Assembly: GCF_007667425.1 (NCBI RefSeq) | Contig: NZ_VDRC01000002.1 | Location: 583,072 to 647,071, forward strand | Direction: 5' to 3' | From: Microbacterium sp. 1.5R | Lineage (GTDB): Bacteria > Actinomycetota > Actinomycetes > Actinomycetales > Microbacteriaceae | Length of the DNA stretch: 64,000 bases | Part shown: positions 1-8,065 of the stretch, piece after piece | How positions within the stretch are numbered: the first letter of the stretch is position 1 | How the letters are laid out: each line of letters begins with the position of its first letter | Position numbers and translations under genes: made by a program | Notes under the pieces: generated by a model | Database searches by the model: none | Seen by the model: only the letters and a program-made list of their open reading frames with translations | Told to the model about the DNA's origin: nothing

Positions 1-978
1 TGGGCCACGGCACGCGCGGGAGTCGTCGTCGTCACCCACGGTCTGGGCGATGTGAACCGCTACGCGAACGCCGATGCCTTCGTCGTGCAGCTGTGGCACG
101 GCATCCCCTTCAAACGCATCGGCCTGGATTCCCCGGCGACGACCCAGGTGCCGGCTGTGCCCGGCGCGCCCGTGCTGCGCGCCCTCGTGGGATTCCTCTA
201 CCGTCGCGCCGCGCAGCGCATCCGCGTCCTCCCCGCAGCGTCCCACCGCTCGCGCGGACGGTTGGAGTCGGCCTTCGGCCTCGGTGGCGATCGGGTGGTC
301 GTCACCGGGGAGCCGCGCGTCGACGTGCTCTCCGCGGGCGAGCCCGCGGGGCGGCGGGCGACGGCATCCGCCCTCCTGCAGGGCACGGTCGGCGACCTGT
401 CCGGCGCCCGCACCGTGCTCTACGCGCCGACCTGGCGCGACGGTGCCGCAGACCCCGCCGTGCCGACGGCGGACCAGTGGGCGCGCATCGTGCACGCCCT
501 CGATCGGCACGACGCCGTGCTCCTCGTGAGGTCGCATCCCCTGGGAGAGGGGCAGTACAGCCCGCCGGTCCCCACTGACCGGGTACGGATGCTCGGCGCC
601 GGTGTCCTGGCCGACGTGACTCCCGCTCTGCCCGCCGTGGACGTGCTCATCACGGACTACTCCTCGCTCGCCTACGACGTCGGACTGCTCGGGATGCCGG
701 TGCTCTTCCTCGCCCCGGACGCCGAGGAGTACGCCGAGACACGCGGCTTCTACGGCCGGTTCGTCGACGTCGCCGGTGACGACGCGGCTCGCGACTGGGA
801 CGGCGTGATCGCGCAACTGGTGACGCTGCTCGGCGACGAGGGCGCCTTCCGGGCGAGGTCGGAGCGTTCCGCTACGCTCAGCGCGGAGATGCATGCGTTC
901 CGCGACGGCGGCAACACCCGACGCGTGTACGACAGGATCCGAGCACGGGGGATACCCGGGCCGAAGGGAGCAGCATGA
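1..978 (+). CDS. CDP-glycerol glycerophosphotransferase family protein (5' end outside window)
   Basis: The frame is open from the left edge, so the N-terminus is missing. 325 residues remain and the C-terminus is complete. It belongs to the TagB/TagF-type family, which transfers glycerol phosphate or a related polyol phosphate from a CDP donor to a lipid-linked, teichoic-acid-like glycan at the inner membrane face. Visible motifs are QLWHGIPFKRIG (about residues 30-41), LYAPTWRDG, VRSHP and VLITDYSSLAYDV near the C-terminus. Its TGA overlaps the ATG of the next, homologous gene (ATGA), which implies co-transcription and translational coupling. Donor and acceptor cannot be read from sequence. 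Internal GTG 52 could be mistaken for the start, but the family-like sequence continues upstream of it. Confidence 0.88.
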   Translation, partial: WATARAGVVVVTHGLGDVNRYANADAFVVQLWHGIPFKRIGLDSPATTQVPAVPGAPVLRALVGFLYRRAAQRIRVLPAASHRSRGRLESAFGLGGDRVVVTGEPRVDVLSAGEPAGRRATASALLQGTVGDLSGARTVLYAPTWRDGAADPAVPTADQWARIVHALDRHDAVLLVRSHPLGEGQYSPPVPTDRVRMLGAGVLADVTPALPAVDVLITDYSSLAYDVGLLGMPVLFLAPDAEEYAETRGFYGRFVDVAGDDAARDWDGVIAQLVTLLGDEGAFRARSERSATLSAEMHAFRDGGNTRRVYDRIRARGIPGPKGAA

Positions 979-2411
979 CCACCGCCCTGATCGACGAGGC
1001 GGCGGAGACCCTCGTGGTCGCGGGGACCGGAGCGCGCCCTGCCGACGCGTCGCTGGTCGGACCGCGCGCACGCGTCGACGGCCGCATCACCGGCGGTGGC
1101 AAGACCTGGAAGGCCACCTTCCCGCTCCGTGCCTCCCGCTGGGGCGGCGCCGAGCTGCCGCTGCCGTCCGGCAGATACGAGATCCGCATCCCCGGTGCCG
1201 CGCTCGACGATCTCTCCGTGCCCCCACACGTCCTCCCCGGCCTGCGCATCGCGGTAGAGGAGTCGGCCGTTCTCATCGCCGCGCCGATCGACCCCGTCTA
1301 CGAGACCGCCGAGGGGCAGTCGACCCTCGAGGGCCGTTACGTCGCGCACTCCGGAGCGACGGAGAACGCGGTGTTCTTCGAGAGCTTCTACGGACGCAGT
1401 GTCGGCTGCAACCCGCGGGCCATCGACAGCGCGCTCGCCGCTCGGGCGCCCTCGGTCACGCGGTACTGGAGCGTCGTCGATCTGTCCGTCGCCGTCCCGG
1501 ACGGCGCCATCGCGGTCGTCGAGGGCAGCCCCGAGTGGTGGCGCGCGCGTGCGGCGTCCAGGCTGCTCATCGTCAACGACTGGCTGCGGCGCCGTTTCGC
1601 GCGCAAGCCCGGCCAGCGGGTGCTGCAGACCTGGCACGGCACGCCCCTCAAGCGACTCGCGCTGCATCGCCCGGGGTTCGACCTCCGCCGCATGCTCGCG
1701 GTCGCGCGAGAGTCCCGCCGCTGGGATGTACTGCTCGCGCAGAACACCTACGCTGAGCGGGTTCTCCGCAAGGCGTACGCGTTCTTCGGGCGTCCGATCT
1801 GGGTCGAGGGGTACCCGCGCAACGACGCGCTCGTATCAGGCGACGCCGCAGCGATCCGCGCCGCCCTCGGCATCGGCGAGCAGGAGCGCGTGCTCCTGTA
1901 CGCCCCGACGTGGCGCGACGACCGCGCCGAGATGGTGGACTTCGTCGACCCGGAGCTGCTCGCGCATCAGACGGATGCGGTCGTGCTGGTCCGCGGGCAC
2001 TCCCGCACCATTGCCACCGACCGCGATCGCGCCGGAGCGCGCGTGATCGACGTCACCGGCTACCCCGACACGTCGCAGCTGCTGCTCGTCGCCGACGCCC
2101 TCATCACCGACTACTCCTCGGTGATGTTCGACTACAGCGTCACGGGCAAGCCCCTCTTCTTCCTCGTGCCCGACCTCGATCACTACCGAGGTCAGCTGCG
2201 CGGGTTCTACTTCGACCTCGAAGCGCGGGCTCCGGGGCCGGTGGTTCGCACGCAGGACGAGTTGGTGACCGCGCTGGGTGACGACGGCGTCGAATCCGCG
2301 TACGCGGACCGCTACGCGGCATGGCGGGCGCAGTTCAACAGCAGGGACGACGGGCACGCCGCAGACCGGGTCGTCGCCCGCATCCTCGATCAGGGGTTCG
2401 TCACACCCTGA
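975..2411 (+). CDS. CDP-glycerol glycerophosphotransferase family protein
   Basis: 478 residues. The first ~200 residues are a variable N-terminal part. The catalytic domain follows, with LQTWHGTPLKRLALHR at about 217-232, LYAPTWRDD near 308, a VRGHS stretch, and ITDYSSVMFDYSVTGKPLFF near 377. These are the signatures of poly(glycerol phosphate)-type transferases (TagB/TagF). The protein most likely acts at the cytoplasmic membrane on a teichoic-acid-like cell-wall glycopolymer. It is coupled to the upstream paralogue by an ATGA overlap. The stop codon lies inside a 17-bp tandem duplication (2400-2433). The nature of the polyol is unknown. Confidence 0.9.
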   Translation: MTTALIDEAAETLVVAGTGARPADASLVGPRARVDGRITGGGKTWKATFPLRASRWGGAELPLPSGRYEIRIPGAALDDLSVPPHVLPGLRIAVEESAVLIAAPIDPVYETAEGQSTLEGRYVAHSGATENAVFFESFYGRSVGCNPRAIDSALAARAPSVTRYWSVVDLSVAVPDGAIAVVEGSPEWWRARAASRLLIVNDWLRRRFARKPGQRVLQTWHGTPLKRLALHRPGFDLRRMLAVARESRRWDVLLAQNTYAERVLRKAYAFFGRPIWVEGYPRNDALVSGDAAAIRAALGIGEQERVLLYAPTWRDDRAEMVDFVDPELLAHQTDAVVLVRGHSRTIATDRDRAGARVIDVTGYPDTSQLLLVADALITDYSSVMFDYSVTGKPLFFLVPDLDHYRGQLRGFYFDLEARAPGPVVRTQDELVTALGDDGVESAYADRYAAWRAQFNSRDDGHAADRVVARILDQGFVTP

Positions 2412-2433
2412 CCCCGGTCACACCCTGACCCCG
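2400..2433. repeat. 17-bp perfect tandem duplication spanning a stop codon
   Basis: The unit GTCACACCCTGACCCCG occurs twice without a gap (2400-2416 and 2417-2433). The first copy carries the TGA of the upstream gene and the second copy is untranslated. Confidence 0.9.
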
Positions 2434-2444
2434 GCGCCGACCGG

Positions 2445-3518
2445 TCAGGGGAGCGGTGTGTTCCTCGTGCCGAGGCGAGAGGCGTCCACGGTGTCGCGCG
2501 CGCCGCGCAGCACGCCCCCGAGAAAGCCGATGCCCCAGGAGAGGTGCATGGTCGGCATCACGATCGCCGTCCACATCCGCTGACGCGGGCCGCCGCCGCC
2601 GGGCAGCGCCGCCACGGCGAGCACGAGCACCACGTAGGCGAGCAGCGGCAGATAGAGCAGCGTCGAAAGCACCCACGAGAGCGCCTGACCGACGACCCCG
2701 GCCAGCTGCAGCACACCCAGGACCACGGCTGCCGCAGCGATGACGACGAGCGCGGGCGGTGCGAAGAAGCGGATGCCGTTGCGGCGGCCGAACCGTCGGA
2801 CGAGCTCACCCCGCCATGCACCTGTCGCGCGGAACTGCCGCGCGAGGCGGATCCAGCTTTCCCGCGGCCAGTAGGTGACGGACAGCTGCGGGTCGAACCA
2901 CACGACGTGCCCGGCCTGGCGGATGCGGAGGTTCAGCTCCCAGTCCTCGCCGCGGCGGATCGTCTCGTCGAAGAGCCCGACCTCCTCGACGACCGCGCGC
3001 CGCATCACACCAAGGTAGGCCGACTCGGCCTCGCCCTCGTGCGTGCCGCCGTGGTACGCGCCGCCGCCGAGACCGACGGGCGAGTTGTAGAGCCGGGCGA
3101 CGGCGGTCTGGAACGGCGTGCGTCCGTCGGCGCGCATGACGCCGCCGACGTTGGCGGCGCCGGTGCGCTCGAGGGTGGCGAGGGCGCGCGCAGCGTACCC
3201 GGGGGAGAGCTCGGAGTGCGCGTCGACCCTGATGATGGTGTCGTAGCGGCTGGCCTTGATCGCCGCGTTGAGTCCGACGGGGATGTGGGCCTCGGGATTG
3301 TCGACGAGACGGATCCGATCATCCGCGGCTGCCAGTCGCTGGGCGAGTTCGGTGGTGCCGTCGCTCGAGGGGCCGAGGGCGAGCACGAGCTCGGCCGGCC
3401 CCGACAGCTCCTGCGAGAGCACCGAGCCGACGGCGTGCTCGAGGTAGTCGCGTTCGTTCAGCACGGGCATGACGAACGACACCCCTGCCGGGATGGCGTC
3501 GTCGTCTCTCTCTGGCAC
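2445..3518 (-). CDS. Family 2 glycosyltransferase with C-terminal membrane segments (ExoA-like)
   Basis: 357 residues. The GT-A fold starts at about residue 14 (VSFVMPVLNERDYLEHAV), with an acidic metal-binding region IIRVDAHSEL near 95 and an acceptor-side motif RRGEDWELNLRIRQAGH near 190. Three or more hydrophobic helices occupy roughly residues 250-340 (ALVVIAAAAVVLGVL and following), so the enzyme is probably membrane-anchored and uses a lipid-linked acceptor. The architecture resembles ExoA-type polysaccharide glycosyltransferases. It starts at GTG, preceded by a leaderless-type -10, and diverges from the next glycerophosphotransferase gene. Sugar specificity is unknown. Confidence 0.87.
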   Translation of the reverse strand: MPERDDDAIPAGVSFVMPVLNERDYLEHAVGSVLSQELSGPAELVLALGPSSDGTTELAQRLAAADDRIRLVDNPEAHIPVGLNAAIKASRYDTIIRVDAHSELSPGYAARALATLERTGAANVGGVMRADGRTPFQTAVARLYNSPVGLGGGAYHGGTHEGEAESAYLGVMRRAVVEEVGLFDETIRRGEDWELNLRIRQAGHVVWFDPQLSVTYWPRESWIRLARQFRATGAWRGELVRRFGRRNGIRFFAPPALVVIAAAAVVLGVLQLAGVVGQALSWVLSTLLYLPLLAYVVLVLAVAALPGGGGPRQRMWTAIVMPTMHLSWGIGFLGGVLRGARDTVDASRLGTRNTPLP

Positions 3519-3524
3519 ACCATG

Positions 3525-3530
3525 ATCATG
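3525..3530 (-). promoter_or_regulatory. Putative leaderless -10 element for the GT2 gene starting at 3518
   Basis: CATGAT on the minus strand, followed by exactly 6 nt and the GTG start. This spacing puts the predicted transcript start at the start codon. Confidence 0.45.
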
Positions 3531-3604
3531 GCACGTGCGCTCGCGGGTTCCCTGATGGGCGGGGGCCCGTTCTCCGCACGTCTGAGCCCGGCGGGGTCAC
3601 TCGG

Positions 3605-3610
3605 TATCCT
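3605..3610 (+). promoter_or_regulatory. Putative leaderless -10 element for the gene at 3617
   Basis: TATCCT, then 6 nt (GGAGGG), then ATG. The intervening GGAGGG could also serve as a ribosome site, but it is too close to the ATG for optimal spacing. Confidence 0.5.
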
Positions 3611-3616
3611 GGAGGG

Positions 3617-4897
3617 ATGGGTGCACTGTCCGACGCGAACAAGGCCTACCGACTCCTGAAGCGTGCTCTCGCCTCGCGGAAGGCCGTGCAGAAGGTGCGT
3701 CGCCGGCTCGCCGAGGGCGACCCGCATCCGGCGGGGCGGTACCAGGTGGCCGTGTACTTCGCCGATGGCGATGTGAACATGTACCAGATGCGCCAGTGGT
3801 ACCGGCCGCTGCAGGAGCTGTCGAAGCACTGGCCGGTCGTCGTGCTCGCGAGGGCCGCGACTGGCGCCGCCAAGCTCGTTGACGAGGACGGCCCGCCCGT
3901 GGCATTCGTGCCGACGGTGCGTGATCTGGAGCGCTTCGTCGCGACGCAGGACATCCGCGTGGTGCTGTACGTGAACCAGAACACACGCAACTTCCAGATG
4001 TTCCGCTACGGCCGTCGCTGGCACGTCTTCATCAACCACGGCGAGTCCGACAAGATGTACATGACGACGAACCAGTACAAGGCGTACGACTACGCGCTCG
4101 TGGCCGGTCAAGCGGCGCGTGACAGACTCGCCCGCACTCTGTGGGGCTACGACATCGATCGGCGGACCATCGAGATCGGACGCCCGCAGGCCGACCACTA
4201 CTCGGGCGCCCTGCCGTATACCGCCGATGATCGGACCGTCGTGCTCTACGCCCCGACCTGGGAGGGCGACCGCCCGAGCGCGCACTACGGCTCGATCGTC
4301 TCGCACGGCGAGGCTCTCGCCACGGCGGTGCTGGCGTCGGGGACGCATCGGCTCATCTATCGCCCGCACCCGCGCAGTGGCGTCGTCGACCCCGAGTACG
4401 GGGCCGCGAACCGGCGGATCCTCGCGGCCATCGCGTCGGCGAACAGCGCCAACCCCGGTGCCCAGCACGTCTTCGATGACGGCCCCGAGCTCGGGTGGCA
4501 GCTCGCGGCCGCCGATGTCGCCGTGGTCGACATCTCGGCGATGGTGTACGACCGTCTCGCCGTCGGCAAGCCGCTGATGGTCACCCGGCCCGCCGACGAC
4601 CGCGCGGAAGTCGACACGAGCGGGTATCTCTCCGATTGCGAATGGCTGGACGCCGGAACCGCGTCCGAGATCCTGGCGCATGTCGCGAGGGTCCGCGCGG
4701 ATGATGCCGCGATCGCCCGGCTGCGGATGTGGGTGCAGCACTACTTCGGAGACACGGCACCCGGCGTCGCCACCGAGAAGTTCCACGCCGCGATCGGGCG
4801 CCTCATGGAGGAGTGGGACGAGTGGCGGACCCGGGAGATGGGTGCCGTCCGCGCGGACGAGGACGACGATGACGACGAGGTCGACGAGGAGATCTGA
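3617..4897 (+). CDS. CDP-glycerol glycerophosphotransferase family protein with acidic tail
   Basis: 426 residues, third member of the family in the window and the most divergent. The WHG-type motif is replaced by VFINHGESDKMYM near 135. Donor-side motifs are LYAPTWEGD near 209, IYRPHPRSG near 250 and VAVVDISAMVYDRL near 300. The last ~15 residues are almost purely acidic (DEDDDDDEVDEE), which is not a usual family feature. Its role is probably polyol-phosphate addition to a wall glycan. The final base of its TGA is the first base of the birA ATG, which indicates coupling. Confidence 0.85.
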   Translation: MGALSDANKAYRLLKRALASRKAVQKVRRRLAEGDPHPAGRYQVAVYFADGDVNMYQMRQWYRPLQELSKHWPVVVLARAATGAAKLVDEDGPPVAFVPTVRDLERFVATQDIRVVLYVNQNTRNFQMFRYGRRWHVFINHGESDKMYMTTNQYKAYDYALVAGQAARDRLARTLWGYDIDRRTIEIGRPQADHYSGALPYTADDRTVVLYAPTWEGDRPSAHYGSIVSHGEALATAVLASGTHRLIYRPHPRSGVVDPEYGAANRRILAAIASANSANPGAQHVFDDGPELGWQLAAADVAVVDISAMVYDRLAVGKPLMVTRPADDRAEVDTSGYLSDCEWLDAGTASEILAHVARVRADDAAIARLRMWVQHYFGDTAPGVATEKFHAAIGRLMEEWDEWRTREMGAVRADEDDDDDEVDEEI

Positions 4898-5670
4898 TGA
4901 TGGACCTGCAGCGCACCCGCGGGATCGCCTCCCGCCTCGAAGTCCTGGACGAAGTCGGGTCGACGAACGCGGCGCTGCGGATGTTCGCGGCGGACCCCGA
5001 GGGCTGGCCCCATCTCTCGGTGCTGCTCACCGAGAACCAGACCGCCGGACGGGGGCGGCTCGACCGCACGTGGACGGCTCCGGCCGGCGCGGCGCTCGCC
5101 GTCTCGGTCGTGTTGCGCACCCTGCCCGCCGACTCTCGCGCACGCGGGTGGATCCCTCTCGCGGCCGGGGTCGCGATGGCGGATGCCGTCGCCGCTCAGC
5201 TTCCCGGCCGTGCCGTCGCGGTGAAGTGGCCGAACGACGTGCTCGTGGACGGGCGGAAGATCTGCGGCATCCTCGCCGAAGCGGCGGGTGATGCAGTCAT
5301 CGTCGGGAGCGGCATCAACACCGCGATGACCGAGTCCGATCTGCCCGTGCCGACGGCGACATCGTTCGCGGTGCTGGAGGCGGAGGTCGACGAAGACGCA
5401 CTGCTCTCGGCGTACCTGCATCGGCTGTCGGTACTCACGGACGCGCTCGCGAATGCGGGTGACGCTGTCGAGAGCGGCCTGCATTCGGCCGCGCTCGCGA
5501 GGTGCGCCACGATCGGCCAAGACGTACGGGTCTCACTCCCCGGCGACGCGGTGCTCGAGGGAACCGCCGAGACGATCGACGAAGACGGACGCCTCGTCGT
5601 GCGGTCGGGCACGGCGACGCATGCGGTGTCGGCGGGGGACGTGGTCCACGTCCGCCCCGCCTCGTCCTGA
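4897..5670 (+). CDS. birA: Biotin--[acetyl-CoA-carboxylase] ligase
   Basis: 257 residues (256 if ATG 4900 is used). It activates biotin to biotinyl-AMP and transfers it to the BCCP lysine of acyl-CoA carboxylases in the cytoplasm. The class I (monofunctional) form is evident: there is no N-terminal helix-turn-helix, and the protein starts directly with the ligase domain. Key motifs are [13 protein letters not shown] (about 48-60), KWPNDVLVDGRKICGIL (near 110), GSGINTAM, and a C-terminal SH3-like segment (about 200-255). It overlaps the upstream envelope gene by 1 bp and is followed by a separately promoted PH-domain gene. Confidence 0.96.
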   Translation: MMDLQRTRGIASRLEVLDEVGSTNAALRMFAADPEGWPHLSVLLTENQTAGRGRLDRTWTAPAGAALAVSVVLRTLPADSRARGWIPLAAGVAMADAVAAQLPGRAVAVKWPNDVLVDGRKICGILAEAAGDAVIVGSGINTAMTESDLPVPTATSFAVLEAEVDEDALLSAYLHRLSVLTDALANAGDAVESGLHSAALARCATIGQDVRVSLPGDAVLEGTAETIDEDGRLVVRSGTATHAVSAGDVVHVRPASS

Positions 5671-5712
5671 CACGCGGAGTCATCGGAAAGCGGCTTTGTC
5701 GGTGATCGCGGG

Positions 5713-5718
5713 CACAAT
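5713..5718 (+). promoter_or_regulatory. Putative leaderless -10 element for the PH-domain gene
   Basis: CACAAT, then 6 nt (GGAGGG), then GTG 5725. Confidence 0.45.
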
Positions 5719-5724
5719 GGAGGG

Positions 5725-6279
5725 GTGACCCAGCCCGTGACACTCGGCGGCCGGCCGACTATGCCGCCGCCCGGCGTGCCGTCGGAGGAGCTGCTCGTCG
5801 CGCGTTTCCGCGGTCACGCGCGTCGCCTGACGTGGTCGGCGCTCGTGCTCATCGGGGTGTTCGGCGGCACGGGCTACTTCTTCGACAACCTGCCCGCCCC
5901 GTTCGAGAACTGGATGCTGCTGAGTGCGGCAGGCGCTCTGATACTGCTGCTCGTGCTGGTGCCGTGGATCGTCTGGTGGTCGCGCACCGTGACGGTGACG
6001 ACGCGACGCGTGATCGTGCATCACGGCATCGGAGCGCGCAACAGGCAGGAGATGTCGCACGCCAGGGGCTACACGATCGGCGTACGACGCGGTGCACTGC
6101 AGCGGCTCTGGGGCGCGGGCACGATCACGCTCTCGAATGGCGTGGACGACCCGCTCCGACTGGCGAACGTGCCCAACGTGCGTCTGGTGCACGAGACGCT
6201 GGCCGACCAGATCGAGGTGAGCCAGATCCTGGCCCACCGCGATGCCCAGTCCGGTCAGGACGGCATCCCGACCTTCTGA
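5725..6279 (+). CDS. Bacterial PH-domain (DUF304-like) membrane protein
   Basis: 184 residues. Two transmembrane helices (about 35-52 and 66-88) are followed by a bacterial pleckstrin-homology domain. That domain is recognised by VTVTTRRVIVHHGIGARNRQ and by LWGAGTITLSNGVDDPLRLANVPN. Proteins of this layout are common in actinobacteria, with no established biochemical role; membrane anchoring with a cytoplasmic beta domain is the only safe statement. I believe the order birA-PH-purK-purE is common in related actinobacteria, so this is probably part of a conserved block rather than an envelope-specific gene. Confidence 0.85.
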   Translation: MTQPVTLGGRPTMPPPGVPSEELLVARFRGHARRLTWSALVLIGVFGGTGYFFDNLPAPFENWMLLSAAGALILLLVLVPWIVWWSRTVTVTTRRVIVHHGIGARNRQEMSHARGYTIGVRRGALQRLWGAGTITLSNGVDDPLRLANVPNVRLVHETLADQIEVSQILAHRDAQSGQDGIPTF

Positions 6280-6341
6280 CCGGCCCCCGCGGCGCGTGCG
6301 AACGCACGCCGCGCGGATGCGGGAGAATGGTCCCGACGAAT

Positions 6342-6346
6342 GGAGG
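6342..6346 (+). promoter_or_regulatory. Ribosome binding site that decides the purK start
   Basis: GGAGG lies 6 nt before ATG 6353. It argues against the longer frame starting at 6242, whose extra N-terminus is arginine-rich and unlike PurK. Confidence 0.75.
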
Positions 6347-6352
6347 CGGCAT

Positions 6353-7477
6353 ATGGCGCTGCGCGTGGGCGTGATCGGTGGAGGTCAGCTGGCGAGGATG
6401 ATGATCGCTCCGGCGGTCGAGATCGGGCTCGATCTGCGGGTCCTCGCCGAGAGCGAGGGGATGTCGGCCCGGATCGCGGCGACGGCCGTGGGCGACTACC
6501 GCGACCTCGACACGGTGAAGGCGTTCGTGAAGGACGTCGACGTCGTCACGTTCGACCACGAGCACGTGCCGCAGGAGATCCTCCGCGCACTCGTCGCCGA
6601 CGGGGTATCGGTGCACCCGGGTCCGGACGCGCTGCAGTTCGCCCAGGACAAGCTCGTGATGCGCGCGCGTCTCGCAGAGCTCGGCGTTCCACAGCCGGAC
6701 TGGGCACCGGTTCGCGATGCGGCCGAACTCCAGGCCTTCCTCGATGCGCACGGCGGGAGCGGGGTCGTGAAGACGCCGCGCGGCGGGTACGACGGCAAGG
6801 GCGTGCGCGTCGTGCGCGCGGCCGATGAGGCGCAGGACTGGATCGACGCGCTTCCGGCCGGCGACGCGCTGCTCGTGGAGGAGCTCGTGGGCTTCGTGCG
6901 TGAACTCGCGCAGCAGGTCGCCAGACGCCCGAGCGGCGACATGGTCGCCTACCCGGTCGTCGAGACCGTGCAGCGCGACGGCGTGTGCGCCGAGGTCATC
7001 GCGCCGGCACCCGCGGCCGCCGAGCGGCTCGTGCAGGTGGCCGAAGCCATCGGTCGGCAGATCGCCGAGGGACTCGGCGTCACCGGGATGCTGGCGGTCG
7101 AGCTCTTCGAGACCGACGACGAGCGCATCCTCGTGAACGAGCTCGCCATGCGCCCGCACAACAGCGGCCACTGGAGCCAGGACGGTGCGGTGACCGGCCA
7201 GTTCGAGCAGCACCTCCGTGCCGTCGCCGACCTGCCACTCGGCGACCCGAGTCCGCGTGCGCCGTGGTCGGTCATGGTCAACATCCTCGGCGGTCCCCAG
7301 GAGGGGTCCCTGGGAGACCGCTTCCACGCTGCCATGGTCGAGCACCCCTCAGCGAAGATCCACACCTACGGCAAGGACCCCCGTCCCGGCCGCAAGGTCG
7401 GCCACGTAAACGTCTCGGGCGACGACCTCGACGACGTCGTGTACGTCGCCAGGGCGGCGGCATCCCACTTCGACTGA
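6353..7477 (+). CDS. purK: 5-(carboxyamino)imidazole ribonucleotide synthase
   Basis: 374 residues, the normal length for PurK. It carboxylates AIR with ATP and bicarbonate to N5-CAIR in de novo purine synthesis. The start MALRVGVIGGGQLARMM gives the N-terminal pre-ATP-grasp motif at residue 5. The ATP-grasp domain contains KTPRGGYDGKGVRVV (near 140) and a metal/phosphate region ending in the family signature NSGHWSQDGAVTGQFEQH (near 265). It partners with PurE, 73 bp downstream. A candidate hairpin begins in its stop codon, and purE has its own -10, so the two genes may be separately transcribed. Confidence 0.96.
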   Translation: MALRVGVIGGGQLARMMIAPAVEIGLDLRVLAESEGMSARIAATAVGDYRDLDTVKAFVKDVDVVTFDHEHVPQEILRALVADGVSVHPGPDALQFAQDKLVMRARLAELGVPQPDWAPVRDAAELQAFLDAHGGSGVVKTPRGGYDGKGVRVVRAADEAQDWIDALPAGDALLVEELVGFVRELAQQVARRPSGDMVAYPVVETVQRDGVCAEVIAPAPAAAERLVQVAEAIGRQIAEGLGVTGMLAVELFETDDERILVNELAMRPHNSGHWSQDGAVTGQFEQHLRAVADLPLGDPSPRAPWSVMVNILGGPQEGSLGDRFHAAMVEHPSAKIHTYGKDPRPGRKVGHVNVSGDDLDDVVYVARAAASHFD

Positions 7478-7513
7478 ACGGCGCGGCGGCTCGGCGTTCC
7501 TCGCGCGCCGTTC
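7476..7513 (+). terminator. Candidate hairpin terminator after purK
   Basis: GAACGGCGCG (7476-7485) pairs perfectly with CGCGCCGTTC (7504-7513) around an 18-nt loop, starting in the purK stop codon. There is no T-run, which is usual in high-GC actinobacteria. Confidence 0.4.
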
Positions 7514-7537
7514 GGGGGATCTCCCAGCCGTAGACCG

Positions 7538-7543
7538 TAGCCT
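7538..7543 (+). promoter_or_regulatory. Putative leaderless -10 element for purE
   Basis: TAGCCT, then exactly 6 nt, then GTG 7550. Confidence 0.5.
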
Positions 7544-7549
7544 GAGTGA

Positions 7550-8065
7550 GTGACTGAGCCACTGCACTCCTCCGCCGCTCCACTCGTCGGCGTCGTCATG
7601 GGTTCCGACTCGGACTGGCGTGTGATGAGCGACGCGTCCCAGGCTCTCAGCGACTTCGCCATCCCGCATGAGGTCGAGGTCGTCTCGGCTCATCGCACCC
7701 CCGACAAGCTCATGCAGTACGCCCGCGAGGCGCGCGGCCGCGGCATCCGGGTGATCATCGCCGGAGCCGGGGGAGCGGCGCACCTGCCGGGCATGCTGGC
7801 CTCGATGACCGCCCTGCCCGTCATCGGTGTCCCCGTGCCGCTGGCATACCTCGACGGCATGGACTCGCTGCTCTCGATCGTGCAGATGCCGGCGGGAATT
7901 CCGGTGGCGACCGTCTCGATCGGCGGTGCGAAGAACGCCGGGCTTCTCGCGGCGCGCATCCTCGGGACCTCCGACGACGATCTCGCGGATCGCATCGAGG
8001 CCTACGCCCTCGACCTCGAAGCGCAGGTCGAGGAGAAGAACGAGCGGCTGAAGGGCTCTCTGTGA
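7550..8065 (+). CDS. purE: 5-(carboxyamino)imidazole ribonucleotide mutase
   Basis: 171 residues. Class I PurE converts N5-CAIR to CAIR. Signature segments are [13 protein letters not shown] (about 14-26), [11 protein letters not shown] (near 45; His is catalytic in the family), [16 protein letters not shown], and the active-site loop around [22 protein letters not shown]. The GTG start follows a leaderless-type -10. The TGA overlaps the GTG of the LCP gene (GTGA), so a purine enzyme is translationally coupled to a cell-wall ligase. Confidence 0.96.
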   Translation: MTEPLHSSAAPLVGVVMGSDSDWRVMSDASQALSDFAIPHEVEVVSAHRTPDKLMQYAREARGRGIRVIIAGAGGAAHLPGMLASMTALPVIGVPVPLAYLDGMDSLLSIVQMPAGIPVATVSIGGAKNAGLLAARILGTSDDDLADRIEAYALDLEAQVEEKNERLKGSL

